NCBI RefSeq assembly: GCF_009828055.1
Contig: NZ_WTYB01000001.1
Location: 759,183 to 823,182, forward strand
Length of the DNA: 64,000 nt
From: Erythrobacter ramosus
GTDB lineage: Bacteria > Pseudomonadota > Alphaproteobacteria > Sphingomonadales > Sphingomonadaceae
Direction of reading: 5' to 3'
The notes below the pieces were generated by a model that was not told where the DNA came from, searched no databases, and was given only the letters and a program-made list of their open reading frames with translations. The translations under genes were made by a program, and so were the position numbers. This document shows, in pieces, positions 17,141 to 25,493 of this stretch (its first letter is position 1; every line of letters starts with the position of its first letter).

Positions 17141-19018
17141 CTACCCTGTTTTCCTAAACAGCCAGGAGAATTGCCCCCCGCTGCGCAATGCCAGTCCTTC
17201 GATCACCAGCTGCTCGGTGGCATGGGGCCGGCCGTCACCGTCGACCCACAAGCTGTCCTCGGCAGTGAGGGTGATTGCGTCGGCGCCGGCCCTATCGCCG
17301 CCTAGCCGGAATTGCCAGAGCCGACCGTCGGGGAGCAGCAGGCTCGCGCCGCGCTTGTCGCCCGAAAGCTGCACCTCGACCCCGCGCCCGAGATGGAAGC
17401 GCAGTGCAAAGGCGATCTTGCCGCGCTTTCCGTTCTTGGCAGTCGGGATCAGGAGGTCTTCACCCGCCAATTCGGTGCCATCGCCCGACAGGGTCAGGAT
17501 GCGCTGGTGGGTGAGGCCGAAGCGGCTGGCATAGCCATCATGCGCGGCATCGATCCGGGTCGCCTCACGCCCGCGTGACGGCACGGTGCGGCGGTCGAAA
17601 TTGACCGTCTCGACCCCCTTGCCGAGCTGGCCATTGAGCAGCACCGCGGTGGAATTGGCGTTATCGAGCACCAGCGTCGAGAACGCGGCAGTGGCGCGCA
17701 GGCCTTGCCCGATGCGCGCGGGGACCTGTCCGCCTGCGAGCGCCGCGCCGCCGCAATTGACGATGACCCGCTGCGGCCCATCGGACAATTCGAACGCCAG
17801 AGTCGAAGCGCAGCCGGTCCGAGCGTGCTTGGCGCGGGGCGGCGGGGCGGTGTCGAATTGCAGCAGGGTCTCGCCCGCCTTGGCCCGTTGATAGCCCCAG
17901 CCCTGCACCACTGACAGCGGCCGGGTGCGCACGCCGCTCGCTTCGATCACGGCGTTGATCCGGTCCGCAGAAATCGCGCCCTGTCCCTGCCAGCTGCCCA
18001 GCATCCCGTCGCCGTGCCGCAGCGCCAGCAAGGGCGGCACCAGCAGCTCGCGCATCACTTCGAGCGCGGCGGGCGGGGTGACTTCGGCGGCTTCGTAACA
18101 GGCGATGAGATCGGTCAGCAGGCGGATCGCATCCAATTGCGCGGCGGGACAGCGCGACAGCAGGCCGCCATCCTCGCCCACCATGTCGCCCAGCGCTTTG
18201 ACGAGGCCTGCCTCGCCGAACAACCGGCGCGGCTTGCCGTGGGGGAGCAGCAGGCCTGCCGCCACCACGCCCGCCCATGCAGTGACCTGCCCGAACCCTG
18301 CGGCTTCCCGCGGCGCGTGCTTGTCGAGCCAGCCTGCGGTTTCCGCGATGGCAGCAAGCAAGCGCGACTTCAGTTGCTTGTCCTGCCCGCCCAGCACCAG
18401 CGGGGCATGGACCAGCCACGCCATCAGCCTGAGACCGGCGTGCTCCGGTTCCCACGCCGGACCCTTGCCCAGTTCGCGGTGCGCATGGAGCCATTGCGTC
18501 GCGATCCGCTCAGCCACTGCGGCGCCATCGGCGCGCGGCGCACTGGCGGCGAGATCGGCGAGCCAGCTGAAGGAATGCAGCACCCGCTCGACGCCCGGTG
18601 CATGGCGCGCGGCGGCGGAGAAATCGAAGCTCGCGATCGGCAGGCGCGCGCCGTGGATCAGGAAGTGTCCGGCGCGCAGCGCGGTCCCGGCGGCCCGGTC
18701 CCCGCGATTGGGGCTTTCAACCGTCGCCAGCACCCGCAGCGGCTGCGGTCGGCGGAACGGCGCCGCAAGCGCATGACCCGGAACGCCCAAGCGATAGGCC
18801 AACCGCATCAGCGCTTCACCGGGGCCAGCCTTGACCGCGATCACGTCGGATAGTGCCAGTGCCCGCGAGGGTTCGGTCAGTTGCGGCTGTTCGGGGGAAG
18901 GGGCAGGGGTTGCGCCCAGTTCGGCCCCGGTGGCCAGCGCCAGCACCGGATTATCGGCAACCCGCTCCACCAGCGCATCGGCACGGATGGAGGCCGGGGT
19001 GCGCAGCAGCGTCGCCAT
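17141..19018 (-). CDS. Heparinase II/III family protein
   Basis: 625 residues. An N-terminal alpha-helical toroid (W-rich, for example ERIATQWLHAHRELGKGPAWEP) and a C-terminal beta-sandwich (HDGYASRFGLTHQRILTLSG) give the heparinase II/III architecture seen widely beside purH/rpe in alphaproteobacteria. Such proteins are polysaccharide-lyase-like, but the substrate is unknown and no signal peptide is seen. The start ATG overlaps the rpe stop (TGATG); the frame runs further upstream inside rpe but that is not coding. A cell-wall or exopolysaccharide role is only a guess. Confidence 0.85.
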   Translation of the reverse strand: MATLLRTPASIRADALVERVADNPVLALATGAELGATPAPSPEQPQLTEPSRALALSDVIAVKAGPGEALMRLAYRLGVPGHALAAPFRRPQPLRVLATVESPNRGDRAAGTALRAGHFLIHGARLPIASFDFSAAARHAPGVERVLHSFSWLADLAASAPRADGAAVAERIATQWLHAHRELGKGPAWEPEHAGLRLMAWLVHAPLVLGGQDKQLKSRLLAAIAETAGWLDKHAPREAAGFGQVTAWAGVVAAGLLLPHGKPRRLFGEAGLVKALGDMVGEDGGLLSRCPAAQLDAIRLLTDLIACYEAAEVTPPAALEVMRELLVPPLLALRHGDGMLGSWQGQGAISADRINAVIEASGVRTRPLSVVQGWGYQRAKAGETLLQFDTAPPPRAKHARTGCASTLAFELSDGPQRVIVNCGGAALAGGQVPARIGQGLRATAAFSTLVLDNANSTAVLLNGQLGKGVETVNFDRRTVPSRGREATRIDAAHDGYASRFGLTHQRILTLSGDGTELAGEDLLIPTAKNGKRGKIAFALRFHLGRGVEVQLSGDKRGASLLLPDGRLWQFRLGGDRAGADAITLTAEDSLWVDGDGRPHATEQLVIEGLALRSGGQFSWLFRKTG

Positions 19019-19680
19019 CAGCGCGCGCCTTTCAGGCCTGCAATATTGGCAGCATAGGCATCCGGCCCGCCCTTGAACGTCGCCGAGCCTGCCACGAGCA
19101 CATCGGCCCCGGCCTCCACGCACATCCGCGCGGTTTCAGCGTTGACCCCGCCATCAACCTCAAGATGGATCGCCCTGCCCGAGCGCGTGATCATCGAACG
19201 GATGCGCGCGATCTTGCCCAGCTGCGAGGCGATGAAGCTCTGCCCGCCGAAGCCGGGGTTGACGCTCATCACGAGGATCAGGTCGGCAAGGTCCATCAGA
19301 TTGTCGAGGACTTCGACCGGGGTGCCCGGATTGATCACCACGCCCGCCTTCTTGCCGAGCGCCTTGATCGCTTGCAGCGTGCGGTGGATGTGCGGCCCCG
19401 CTTCGGGATGGACGGTGATGATATCGGCCCCGGCATCGGCAAAGGCCTGAAGGTAAGGGTCAACCGGAGCGATCATTAGATGCACGTCGAACGGCTTCTT
19501 GGTGTGCGGTCGCAGCGCTTTCACCACATCCGGGCCGATGGTGATATTGGGCACGAAGTGCCCGTCCATCACGTCGATGTGAATCCAATCTGCCCCGGCC
19601 GCATCAATGGCGCGCACTTCCTCGCCCAGCCGAGCGAAATCGGCAGACAAGATCGAGGGAGAAATCAAAGGTGATGGCAT
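19018..19680 (-). CDS. rpe: Ribulose-phosphate 3-epimerase
   Basis: 220 residues with the TIM-barrel signature [29 protein letters not shown] and [11 protein letters not shown]. It interconverts ribulose 5-phosphate and xylulose 5-phosphate in the pentose phosphate pathway. It is first in the operon with the heparinase-like gene and purH and overlaps the former by one base. Supplying pentose phosphate fits co-expression with a purine gene. Confidence 0.97.
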   Translation of the reverse strand: MPSPLISPSILSADFARLGEEVRAIDAAGADWIHIDVMDGHFVPNITIGPDVVKALRPHTKKPFDVHLMIAPVDPYLQAFADAGADIITVHPEAGPHIHRTLQAIKALGKKAGVVINPGTPVEVLDNLMDLADLILVMSVNPGFGGQSFIASQLGKIARIRSMITRSGRAIHLEVDGGVNAETARMCVEAGADVLVAGSATFKGGPDAYAANIAGLKGAR

Positions 19681-19903
19681 GGCGCGGGCTTAAGGCCTTT
19701 CTGGGACGCTGCACCAACCATACGAGTGCCGCGAATCGCGCCACAAGGCGTTCAGCAGACCTTTTCCACCGTCAACATCCCTGTTGGGGGCAATTAAGCC
19801 GTAATTCAGGCACGGATCGTCATAAGCTCTTTATGCCACGATGGCTTTGACGACGTGTCCTTGCTTGCGCGCACGCCCCTCTCCCCTTAACCATGAGATG
19901 TCC

Positions 19904-20449
19904 ATGACAGGTTTTTTGCCCTCTGCCCGCTTGCCTGAACGCAAGTCGCCTGCGCTTTTGCCGGTGGTGGTGACGGGTCTGGCTCTCGCCGGACTGGTCG
20001 CTGCGCCGCTCGCTGCGCAGCCCTTTACCTATGCCCGAACCGCCCCGAACGACATGAGCCAATGTGCGCCGGGCAAGGGTCCGGCGGTGCGCGTCGTGGT
20101 GAGCGGGCTGAAATCATCCGCAGGCAACCTGTTCGTGCGCGCCTATCCCGCCAACAGCCGCGATTGGCTGGAGAGCAAGCGCTATATCATGCGGGTCGAT
20201 GTCAAGCCGCAAGCTGGCAGCGTGACCGTGTGCGTGCCGCTGCCTGCGACGGGCGATTTTGCGATCGCCGTCCATCATGACGTGAACGGCAACCGCAAGT
20301 CCGATCTGTCTGATGGGGCGGGGATGTCGAACAATCCTGGGATCAAAAAAATTCTCGGCCTCGTCCCGCGTCCGCCTTCAGTCGACAAGGTGCGCTTCAA
20401 CGCCGGTTCGGGTGTCACCCGGATGGCGATTTCGATGCAGTATATGTGA
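19904..20449 (+). CDS. DUF2141 exported protein
   Basis: About 181 residues. A hydrophobic signal segment (VVVTGLALAGLVAAPLAAQ) precedes a DUF2141 domain with VRVVVSGLKSSAGNLFVRAYP, FAIAVHHDVNGNRKSDLSD and a closing MAISMQYM strand. The HDxNGNxK loop resembles a calcium-binding turn. Function of DUF2141 is unknown; members are periplasmic beta-sandwich proteins often near carotenoid or lipid genes. The start is uncertain (ATG at 19841, 19898 or 19904). A second DUF2141 gene lies at 30802. It is convergent with the next gene, six bases apart. Confidence 0.8.
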   Translation: MTGFLPSARLPERKSPALLPVVVTGLALAGLVAAPLAAQPFTYARTAPNDMSQCAPGKGPAVRVVVSGLKSSAGNLFVRAYPANSRDWLESKRYIMRVDVKPQAGSVTVCVPLPATGDFAIAVHHDVNGNRKSDLSDGAGMSNNPGIKKILGLVPRPPSVDKVRFNAGSGVTRMAISMQYM

Positions 20450-20455
20450 GGCTGG

Positions 20456-21367
20456 TTATCCCGCCCGCTGCCGGCGACGGTGGCGGCGCAGGTCCAGCAG
20501 CACTTGCGGCGCGGCCAGCAAGGGGAAGCGTTCGCGGAACGGCGTGACGGCGACGGGCATGCCCGTGTGCCGCTCGATCTTCCACGCGGCATAACGCGCC
20601 GCGCCTTCGAAGGTGGTGCTGGCCTTGACCAGCCGCAGCAGATTGAGCGGCTTGCCCATGCGGCGGCGGCGTTTCCACCAGCCAAGGATGCGCGCACGCT
20701 CGGCAGGAGCAAGCTGCGGCGTGAGGGTGGAGCCATTATGGCCGGACGGGATGCCGCCTGCCTCCAGCGCCAGCGGCAGTAACCCGGCGAAATGCTCAGC
20801 ATTGACGCTCAAGATGTCGTTCTCGCGGCCTGATTTCTCGACCCGGAATTCCGCGCTGTATGTGGCGCGGAACAGCGCGCGCCAGTAATCCTCCGCCGTG
20901 CCGCTGGCGGGGCCAAGCGTTGCCGCCAGCCGCGCTGCGGTCTTGGCGGCTGAGGCGATGGCAGCGATCACTTCGCCGCGCGCTGTATCATCCACCGCCC
21001 AGATCAGCGCGCTTGGCTGGACGAACCGCGCCCAGATGGTGGTGTCAGTCAGATCACCACTTGCGGCGCGCGCGAAGGTGGCCAGCCGCATGGTCGCTAC
21101 CTTGGCGCGCAGGGTCACGCCTTGATGGTCGCGCTCATGGTAAGAGACTGTCGGCCAGATTGCGCTTTCAGTGGTGCCCGGCAGCAGGATGTAGAAATCG
21201 AGCACGCCATCGAGCGATCCGGTGCGCAGGTTCGATCCGTAGAACAGCACGGCCCGCGCGCCTGCCGCATCGCCCAGCGCGCGCGCGAATTCTGCCACAG
21301 CAGGATCAATCGGTACGGCAAGCCGCGCGGCGATCCGTTCGACGAGTGCCGAAGGCCCCACGCTCAT
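20456..21367 (-). CDS. Tam41-like nucleotidyltransferase, possible CDP-diacylglycerol synthase
   Basis: 303 residues. A nucleotidyltransferase motif is visible: YGSN (43-46) then LDFYIL (Asp57), matching hGSx...D-hydrophobic in mitochondrial Tam41/Mmp37. Further on, KVATMRLATF and IWARFVQPSAL match the Tam41 pattern 'KYGVVS...DL' and 'LAGRFxKPV' by eye. Tam41 converts phosphatidic acid and CTP to CDP-diacylglycerol as a soluble, membrane-associated enzyme unrelated to CdsA. The preceding gene, ten bases away, is a diacylglycerol kinase that would make phosphatidic acid. This supports the call, but it rests on my motif reading; a nucleotidyltransferase of other function is possible. Confidence 0.6.
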   Translation of the reverse strand: MSVGPSALVERIAARLAVPIDPAVAEFARALGDAAGARAVLFYGSNLRTGSLDGVLDFYILLPGTTESAIWPTVSYHERDHQGVTLRAKVATMRLATFARAASGDLTDTTIWARFVQPSALIWAVDDTARGEVIAAIASAAKTAARLAATLGPASGTAEDYWRALFRATYSAEFRVEKSGRENDILSVNAEHFAGLLPLALEAGGIPSGHNGSTLTPQLAPAERARILGWWKRRRRMGKPLNLLRLVKASTTFEGAARYAAWKIERHTGMPVAVTPFRERFPLLAAPQVLLDLRRHRRRQRAG

Positions 21368-21377
21368 TGTGTACCGC

Positions 21378-22412
21378 TCATGGCGCGATGAAGGCGAGCT
21401 CCGGCCCCTGCTCGATCAGGTAATCGCCTGCCGGGAACGCCTCGCCATCAAGGATGAACTGATCGTCGATCGACAGGCTGAACTGGGTCGCGGCGAGCTG
21501 GTGGATGCCGCGCTCACGCAGGGAGCCACGCAGCTTGCCCAGCAACGCCAGCGGCACCAGCGCGGTGGTGCGGCGCGAAATCTGATCGACCGCGACGAGC
21601 TTCAGCCCGCTCTTGAGCGCGCCGAAGGGCTTGATCCCGGCAGGCAGGCGCTCCAGCGTCGAGGCGAACAGCAACTGCCGCATGTCGGGATCGCCGTGGC
21701 CGCTATGCTCCATCGGTGCATCCGCGGTGCCGAGCCCAATCTGCATCCGCGCGCCTTTGCGCCACGGATTGCTCCGCCCGGCGAACAGCGATTGCAGCAG
21801 CCCCCAAAGGCCGGTGACCGCCACGACCATGCTGTCGAACGCGCCGAGCTTGTGCGCGCTTTGCCCGGCTTGGGTCGCCTTGCTGAAAGCTCCTGCGCCA
21901 AGGATGAAGCCAGCGACACGCGAACCGGGCTCATCCATCCGCGACACTGCCATCGGGCGGCGCCACACGCGGGTGCCATGATCCAGCGCGTCAATTGCGT
22001 CTTGCAGCGTCCAATCGTCCGGCACGCCGAGATCGACGGTGAGCGCGTTGGTCTTGCCCTTGGGGAGCACGGCAATCGCCGGCCATTCATCGCCAAAAAT
22101 GGTCTGCCCACAGGTCAGCACGTCGCGCACGGTGCCATCGCCGCCATTGATGACCAGCAGATCAATGCCCTTGGCGGCGAATTCCGCCAGCGCCAGTGGC
22201 AACTGCCCCCGCTCGCGCGGCTGGGCGATGTGGACATGCGGACACACGCCGCAATCGAAATCGGCGCCAAGATTGCGGTGGCTGCGCGGATTGTAGATCA
22301 CGCCGACCGTAGGCGCCTGACCCACGTCACGCACCCGCCGCGCGCGGCCGCGCGGTTTGTCCGCAGGGTCAACCCGCGGGATTTGCGCAAATTCGTAGAT
22401 CGGCGTCGCCAT
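21378..22412 (-). CDS. Diacylglycerol/lipid kinase family protein
   Basis: 344 residues. The DAG kinase catalytic signature GGDGT sits at residues 90-94 (LLVINGGDGTVRD), preceded by VGVIYNPRSHRN, the start of the catalytic fold. A C-terminal beta domain (LSIDDQFILDGE) is typical. The family phosphorylates diacylglycerol or related lipids with ATP at the inner membrane face. The next gene on the strand looks like a CTP-using Tam41-like enzyme, so the pair could recycle DAG to CDP-DAG. About 190 bp upstream hold the probable promoter and a copy of the motif TTTGCGACG (22539-22547). Confidence 0.85.
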   Translation of the reverse strand: MATPIYEFAQIPRVDPADKPRGRARRVRDVGQAPTVGVIYNPRSHRNLGADFDCGVCPHVHIAQPRERGQLPLALAEFAAKGIDLLVINGGDGTVRDVLTCGQTIFGDEWPAIAVLPKGKTNALTVDLGVPDDWTLQDAIDALDHGTRVWRRPMAVSRMDEPGSRVAGFILGAGAFSKATQAGQSAHKLGAFDSMVVAVTGLWGLLQSLFAGRSNPWRKGARMQIGLGTADAPMEHSGHGDPDMRQLLFASTLERLPAGIKPFGALKSGLKLVAVDQISRRTTALVPLALLGKLRGSLRERGIHQLAATQFSLSIDDQFILDGEAFPAGDYLIEQGPELAFIAP

Positions 22413-22603
22413 GCTCGTCCTATAGTTGTCGGAAAACTAACTTTCTACCGCAATCTTGACCCGGAACTGTCACAACGGTCTTGTGAGATCGGCGATCTGC
22501 CCTGAAAAACAAGGGGGCCGGCGACGGAAGCCAAGCGGTTTGCGACGGGTGTCTTGCGGGCGATGGCTGCGCCGGAGGGCCGGGGCCGTCCAAGCAGCGC
22601 GGC

Positions 22604-23044
22604 CTAATCGCCGCCTTCCAATGTACGAATGGTGAACTGGCTCACCAGCCGTTGCACGCCCGGCAGCGCGGACAGAATCTCGCGGTGGATGCGTTCATAG
22701 CTGTCCTGTTCGCGCACCAGCACCTTGATCAGATAGTCGGATTGCCCGCTCATCAAATAGGCCTCGACGATCTGCGGGGTACTCGCCATCGCGCGCTCGA
22801 AAGCGAGCATGGTCGCCTGCCGCTGATCGGTGAGGGTGACCTGCACAAACACGGTCGAAGGGTTCCCGCGCGCCGCTGCCGAGAGCCGCGCCCGATAGCC
22901 GATGATCGCGCCGCTTTCCTCAAGCGCCTTCACCCGCCGATGCGCGGCAGACGGCGAGAGGCCGACCCGCTCGCCCAGTTGCTCGCCGGTGAGGCGCGAA
23001 TCTTCGGCCAACAGATCAAGAATTTTCCGGTCGATGCGGTCCAT
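22604..23044 (-). CDS. Lrp/AsnC-family transcriptional regulator
   Basis: 146 residues: helix-turn-helix (MDRIDRKILDLLAEDSRLTG, then LSPSAAHRRVKALEESGAI) and a RAM ligand-binding domain (VQVTLTDQRQATMLAFERAM ... GQSDYLIKVLVREQ). It is divergent from alanine dehydrogenase, a common arrangement in which an alanine-sensing Lrp activates ald. A perfect 17-bp palindrome directly in front of its start codon is a likely binding site. Confidence 0.93.
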   Translation of the reverse strand: MDRIDRKILDLLAEDSRLTGEQLGERVGLSPSAAHRRVKALEESGAIIGYRARLSAAARGNPSTVFVQVTLTDQRQATMLAFERAMASTPQIVEAYLMSGQSDYLIKVLVREQDSYERIHREILSALPGVQRLVSQFTIRTLEGGD

Positions 23045-23061
23045 GCGCAGAATTTCTGCGC
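23045..23061. promoter_or_regulatory. Perfect palindrome in the lrp-ald intergenic region
   Basis: GCGCAGAATTTCTGCGC is a perfect 8-1-8 palindrome abutting the Lrp start codon. A second inverted repeat TTGCG-N7-CGCAA lies near 23117, between it and ald. Lrp/AsnC octamers bind several phased sites, so both could serve autoregulation and ald activation. This is inferred from position. Confidence 0.55.
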
Positions 23062-23181
23062 CAATTGGGAGAAGTGTGCAAGATTTTCCCGTCTACCCGC
23101 CTCGCCATGCCGATCATTGCGAAGAACGCGCAACGCCCTTCTGCTAAAGGCGCCGCAGAGAGATACAGCAGGAGAGATATC

Positions 23182-24276
23182 ATGCGCGTCGGCGTTCCCA
23201 CCGAGATCAAGAACAACGAATACCGCGTCGGCCTGACCCCGGCAGCGGTCGCTGAACTGACGCGCGCAGGCCATGAGGTCGTGGTGCAGAGCGGCGCGGG
23301 CCTCGGCGTGGACTTCACTGACAGCGCCTATGTGGCGGCAGGCGCGGCGATCCTCCCCGATGCGGCGGCGGTGTTTGAAGCGGCCGAGATGATCGTCAAG
23401 GTGAAGGAACCGCAGGCCGTCGAAGTGGCGATGCTGCGCCCCGACCATGTGTTGTTCACCTACCTCCATCTCGCCGCAGACAAGCCGCAGACCGAGGGCC
23501 TGATGGCGAGCGGTGCGACCTGTATCGCCTACGAGACCGTGACAGCGCCCGACGGCACCTTGCCGCTCCTGAAGCCGATGTCCGAAGTCGCCGGGCGGAT
23601 GAGCGTCCAGTGCGGCGCGCATTACCTTGAGAAGCATCAGGGCGGCCGCGGGGTACTGCTTGGCGGCGTGCCGGGAGTGGAGCCGGGCAAGGTCGTGATC
23701 CTCGGCGGCGGGGTGGCGGGCGTGAACGCGGCGCAGATGGCGGTCGGCTTGCGCGCCGATGTGACGATCTTCGATATCTCCAACCGCCGCCTCGCGGAAC
23801 TCGACATGGTGTTCGGCAACCAGATCCGCACCGCCTTCGCCTCCACCGCCGCAATTGCCGAAGCGGTGGCGGGGGCCGACCTCGTGATCGGTGCGGTGCT
23901 GGTGCCCGGAGCCGCCGCGCCCAAGCTGGTGACGAGGGAAATGATCGCTTCGATGCGCCCCGGCACGGTGGTGGTCGATATTGCGATCGATCAGGGTGGT
24001 TGCTTCGAAACCAGCCATGCCACGACCCACGAAGACCCGGTGTTCGTGGTCGACAGCGTCATCCATTACTGCGTCGCCAACATGCCCGGCGCAGTGGCAC
24101 GCACCTCGACCATGGCGCTGGGCAATGCGACGCTGCCGTTCGTGCTGAAGCTGGCGAACATGGGCGCCGAGGCGGCGATGGCGGCTGACCCGCATCTGGC
24201 GGCCGGGCTTAACGTGTCGGGCGGCAAGCTGCACATTCCCGCCGTGGCCGAAGCGTTGGGCCTGCCGCTGGGCTGA
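23182..24276 (+). CDS. ald: Alanine dehydrogenase
   Basis: 364 residues beginning MRVGVPTEIKNNEYRVGLTP, the characteristic N-terminus. The NAD-binding segment VVILGGGVAGVNAAQMA and the catalytic regions YLHLAADK and FVVDSVIHYCVANMPGAV are intact. The enzyme reversibly deaminates L-alanine to pyruvate and ammonia with NAD+. CAGGAGAG upstream fixes the start. It is probably induced by alanine through the divergent Lrp regulator. Confidence 0.96.
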   Translation: MRVGVPTEIKNNEYRVGLTPAAVAELTRAGHEVVVQSGAGLGVDFTDSAYVAAGAAILPDAAAVFEAAEMIVKVKEPQAVEVAMLRPDHVLFTYLHLAADKPQTEGLMASGATCIAYETVTAPDGTLPLLKPMSEVAGRMSVQCGAHYLEKHQGGRGVLLGGVPGVEPGKVVILGGGVAGVNAAQMAVGLRADVTIFDISNRRLAELDMVFGNQIRTAFASTAAIAEAVAGADLVIGAVLVPGAAAPKLVTREMIASMRPGTVVVDIAIDQGGCFETSHATTHEDPVFVVDSVIHYCVANMPGAVARTSTMALGNATLPFVLKLANMGAEAAMAADPHLAAGLNVSGGKLHIPAVAEALGLPLG

Positions 24277-24294
24277 GCGGTTGAGGCCGGGGCG

Positions 24295-24420
24295 TCAGCT
24301 GTCGGTCAACAGCGATCGCTCATAAGGCAGCCAGAGCGTAGTCACGGCTCCGGCGTCGCGGCAAGACCGCAGCCATTGTCGCCGACATAGGCCGCAATAC
24401 CCGCCACGCCTGCTCCACGA
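24295..24420 (-). pseudogene. Remnant of a histidine kinase C-terminus
   Basis: On the bottom strand one frame reads VGDNGCGL, like the G1 box of a histidine-kinase ATPase, and stops at 24342. A second frame, starting at 24351, continues GAVTTLWLPYERSLLTDS and stops at 24295, resembling the usual kinase C-terminus 'GTTVTLWLP'. The residues that normally separate these motifs are missing. This suggests a decayed, frameshifted relic in the 24277-24633 gene-free stretch; the evidence is two short motifs only. Confidence 0.3.
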
Positions 24421-24512
24421 CCTGCTCCGGCCGCGCTGCCTGGCTTGCGGCGAGTTCCGCGCGCGCCGCCCATGAAAAGTCGCAGGGAGTTCACGGGCCC
24501 CGACATTAAATC

Positions 24513-24627
24513 CGCGTGAAAACGGTGCGCCGTTTCCTCACCGCGCAAGTGCTCCTGCTGTTGCAATCCCGCCCTGAAAGGCGGACACTCGCGACCAAGA
24601 ACCGGGGAGCAAACCCGGTGGAGCCAC
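24513..24627 (+). promoter_or_regulatory. Structured 5' leader of the VIT transporter gene that pairs its ribosome-binding site
   Basis: A first hairpin (24513-24545) stacks AAACGG/CCGTTT on TGA/TCA and CGCG/CGCG. Then GTGCTCC (24549-24555) pairs with GGAGC-CAC (24620-24627), closing a junction that contains two more hairpins: CCGCC/GGCGG (24569-24584) and ACCGGG/CCCGGT (24601-24619). GGAG at 24620-24623 is the ribosome-binding site, ten bases before the ATG at 24634, so the closing stem hides it. This is the layout of a translational riboswitch or RNA thermosensor. It does not match riboswitch classes I can recall; a metal ligand is a guess from the gene. Confidence 0.5.
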
Positions 24628-24633
24628 AGAACG

Positions 24634-25338
24634 ATGACAACCGCCAGCGCCCACCCCGACGATCCGCACTATGTCCACCGCACCGGCTGGCTGCGGGCAT
24701 CCGTGCTGGGGGCGAATGACGGGATCATCTCGGTGTCTTCGCTGATCATCGGCGTGGCGGCGGCGACGCCTGAACCGGGCGCGATCATGGTTGCCGGGGT
24801 GGCGGCGCTGATGGCCGGTGCCATGTCGATGGCGGCGGGCGAGTACATCTCGGTCTCCAGCCAAGCCGATTCCGAACAGGCCGACATCCGCCGTGAGGCC
24901 GAGGCGCTGGCCGCCACGCCAGCGGACGAAGAGGCGGAGCTTGCCGCGATCTACCGCGCGCGCGGCCTCAGTGAACAGACCGCCGCTGCCGTTGCACGCG
25001 AGCTGACCACGCTCGATCCGCTGGCAGCGCATGTGCGCGACGAGCTCGGCCTGTCGGACCAGCTTTCGGCCCGCCCGTTGCAGGCGGCACTGGCGTCGGG
25101 GCTAACCTTCAGCGCAGCGGCGGCCGTGCCCTTGGCGGCGGCATGGCTTGCACCGGCCGATGCGATCACCTTCACTGTGGTGGCGGTATCGATCCTTGCG
25201 CTGGCCATCCTCGGCGCGCTCGGCGCCAAAGCCGGTGCCGCACCGCTTGTCCCCGCCATGCTAAGGGTAGTGGGCTGGGGCGCGTTCGCGATGGCGACCA
25301 CGGCTCTGGTGGGACGCTTGTTCGGGGTCAGTGTCTGA
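24634..25338 (+). CDS. VIT/CCC1-family iron or manganese transporter
   Basis: 234 residues. The N-terminus HYVHRTGWLRASVLGANDGI is the VIT signature, followed by a membrane pair, MAAGEYISVSSQADSEQAD, a cytosolic helical metal-binding-type segment rich in Glu, and three C-terminal membrane helices. VIT1/CCC1 proteins export Fe2+ or Mn2+ from the cytosol with proton exchange. The bacterial form lacks an N-terminal ferritin-like domain here, unlike MbfA. Expression is probably controlled at translation by the structured leader. Confidence 0.9.
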   Translation: MTTASAHPDDPHYVHRTGWLRASVLGANDGIISVSSLIIGVAAATPEPGAIMVAGVAALMAGAMSMAAGEYISVSSQADSEQADIRREAEALAATPADEEAELAAIYRARGLSEQTAAAVARELTTLDPLAAHVRDELGLSDQLSARPLQAALASGLTFSAAAAVPLAAAWLAPADAITFTVVAVSILALAILGALGAKAGAAPLVPAMLRVVGWGAFAMATTALVGRLFGVSV

Positions 25339-25493
25339 GGCGCTGGCCATAAGCACCTGCTTAGGCAGGGCCGGATAAGCAGATCGCCAATCGCGCGGCG
25401 GCACAGGCCAGCACATATGACGCGGGTCAGCGGCTTGCTTTGTCCCCCCCAATATCCAGGGCAGTCGCTGGCACCCTTCGCAAAGGATGCGCC

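Noticed and set aside
22930..24234. A 434-residue minus-strand frame opposite ald
   Set aside because: It covers alanine dehydrogenase and the start of the Lrp gene; composition is that of an antisense shadow.
24513..24627. yybP-ykoY (Mn2+), NiCo or guanidine-II riboswitch as the identity of the VIT leader
   Set aside because: The loop and junction sequences I recall for these classes (for example ACGR loops for guanidine-II) are not present, so I left it unassigned.
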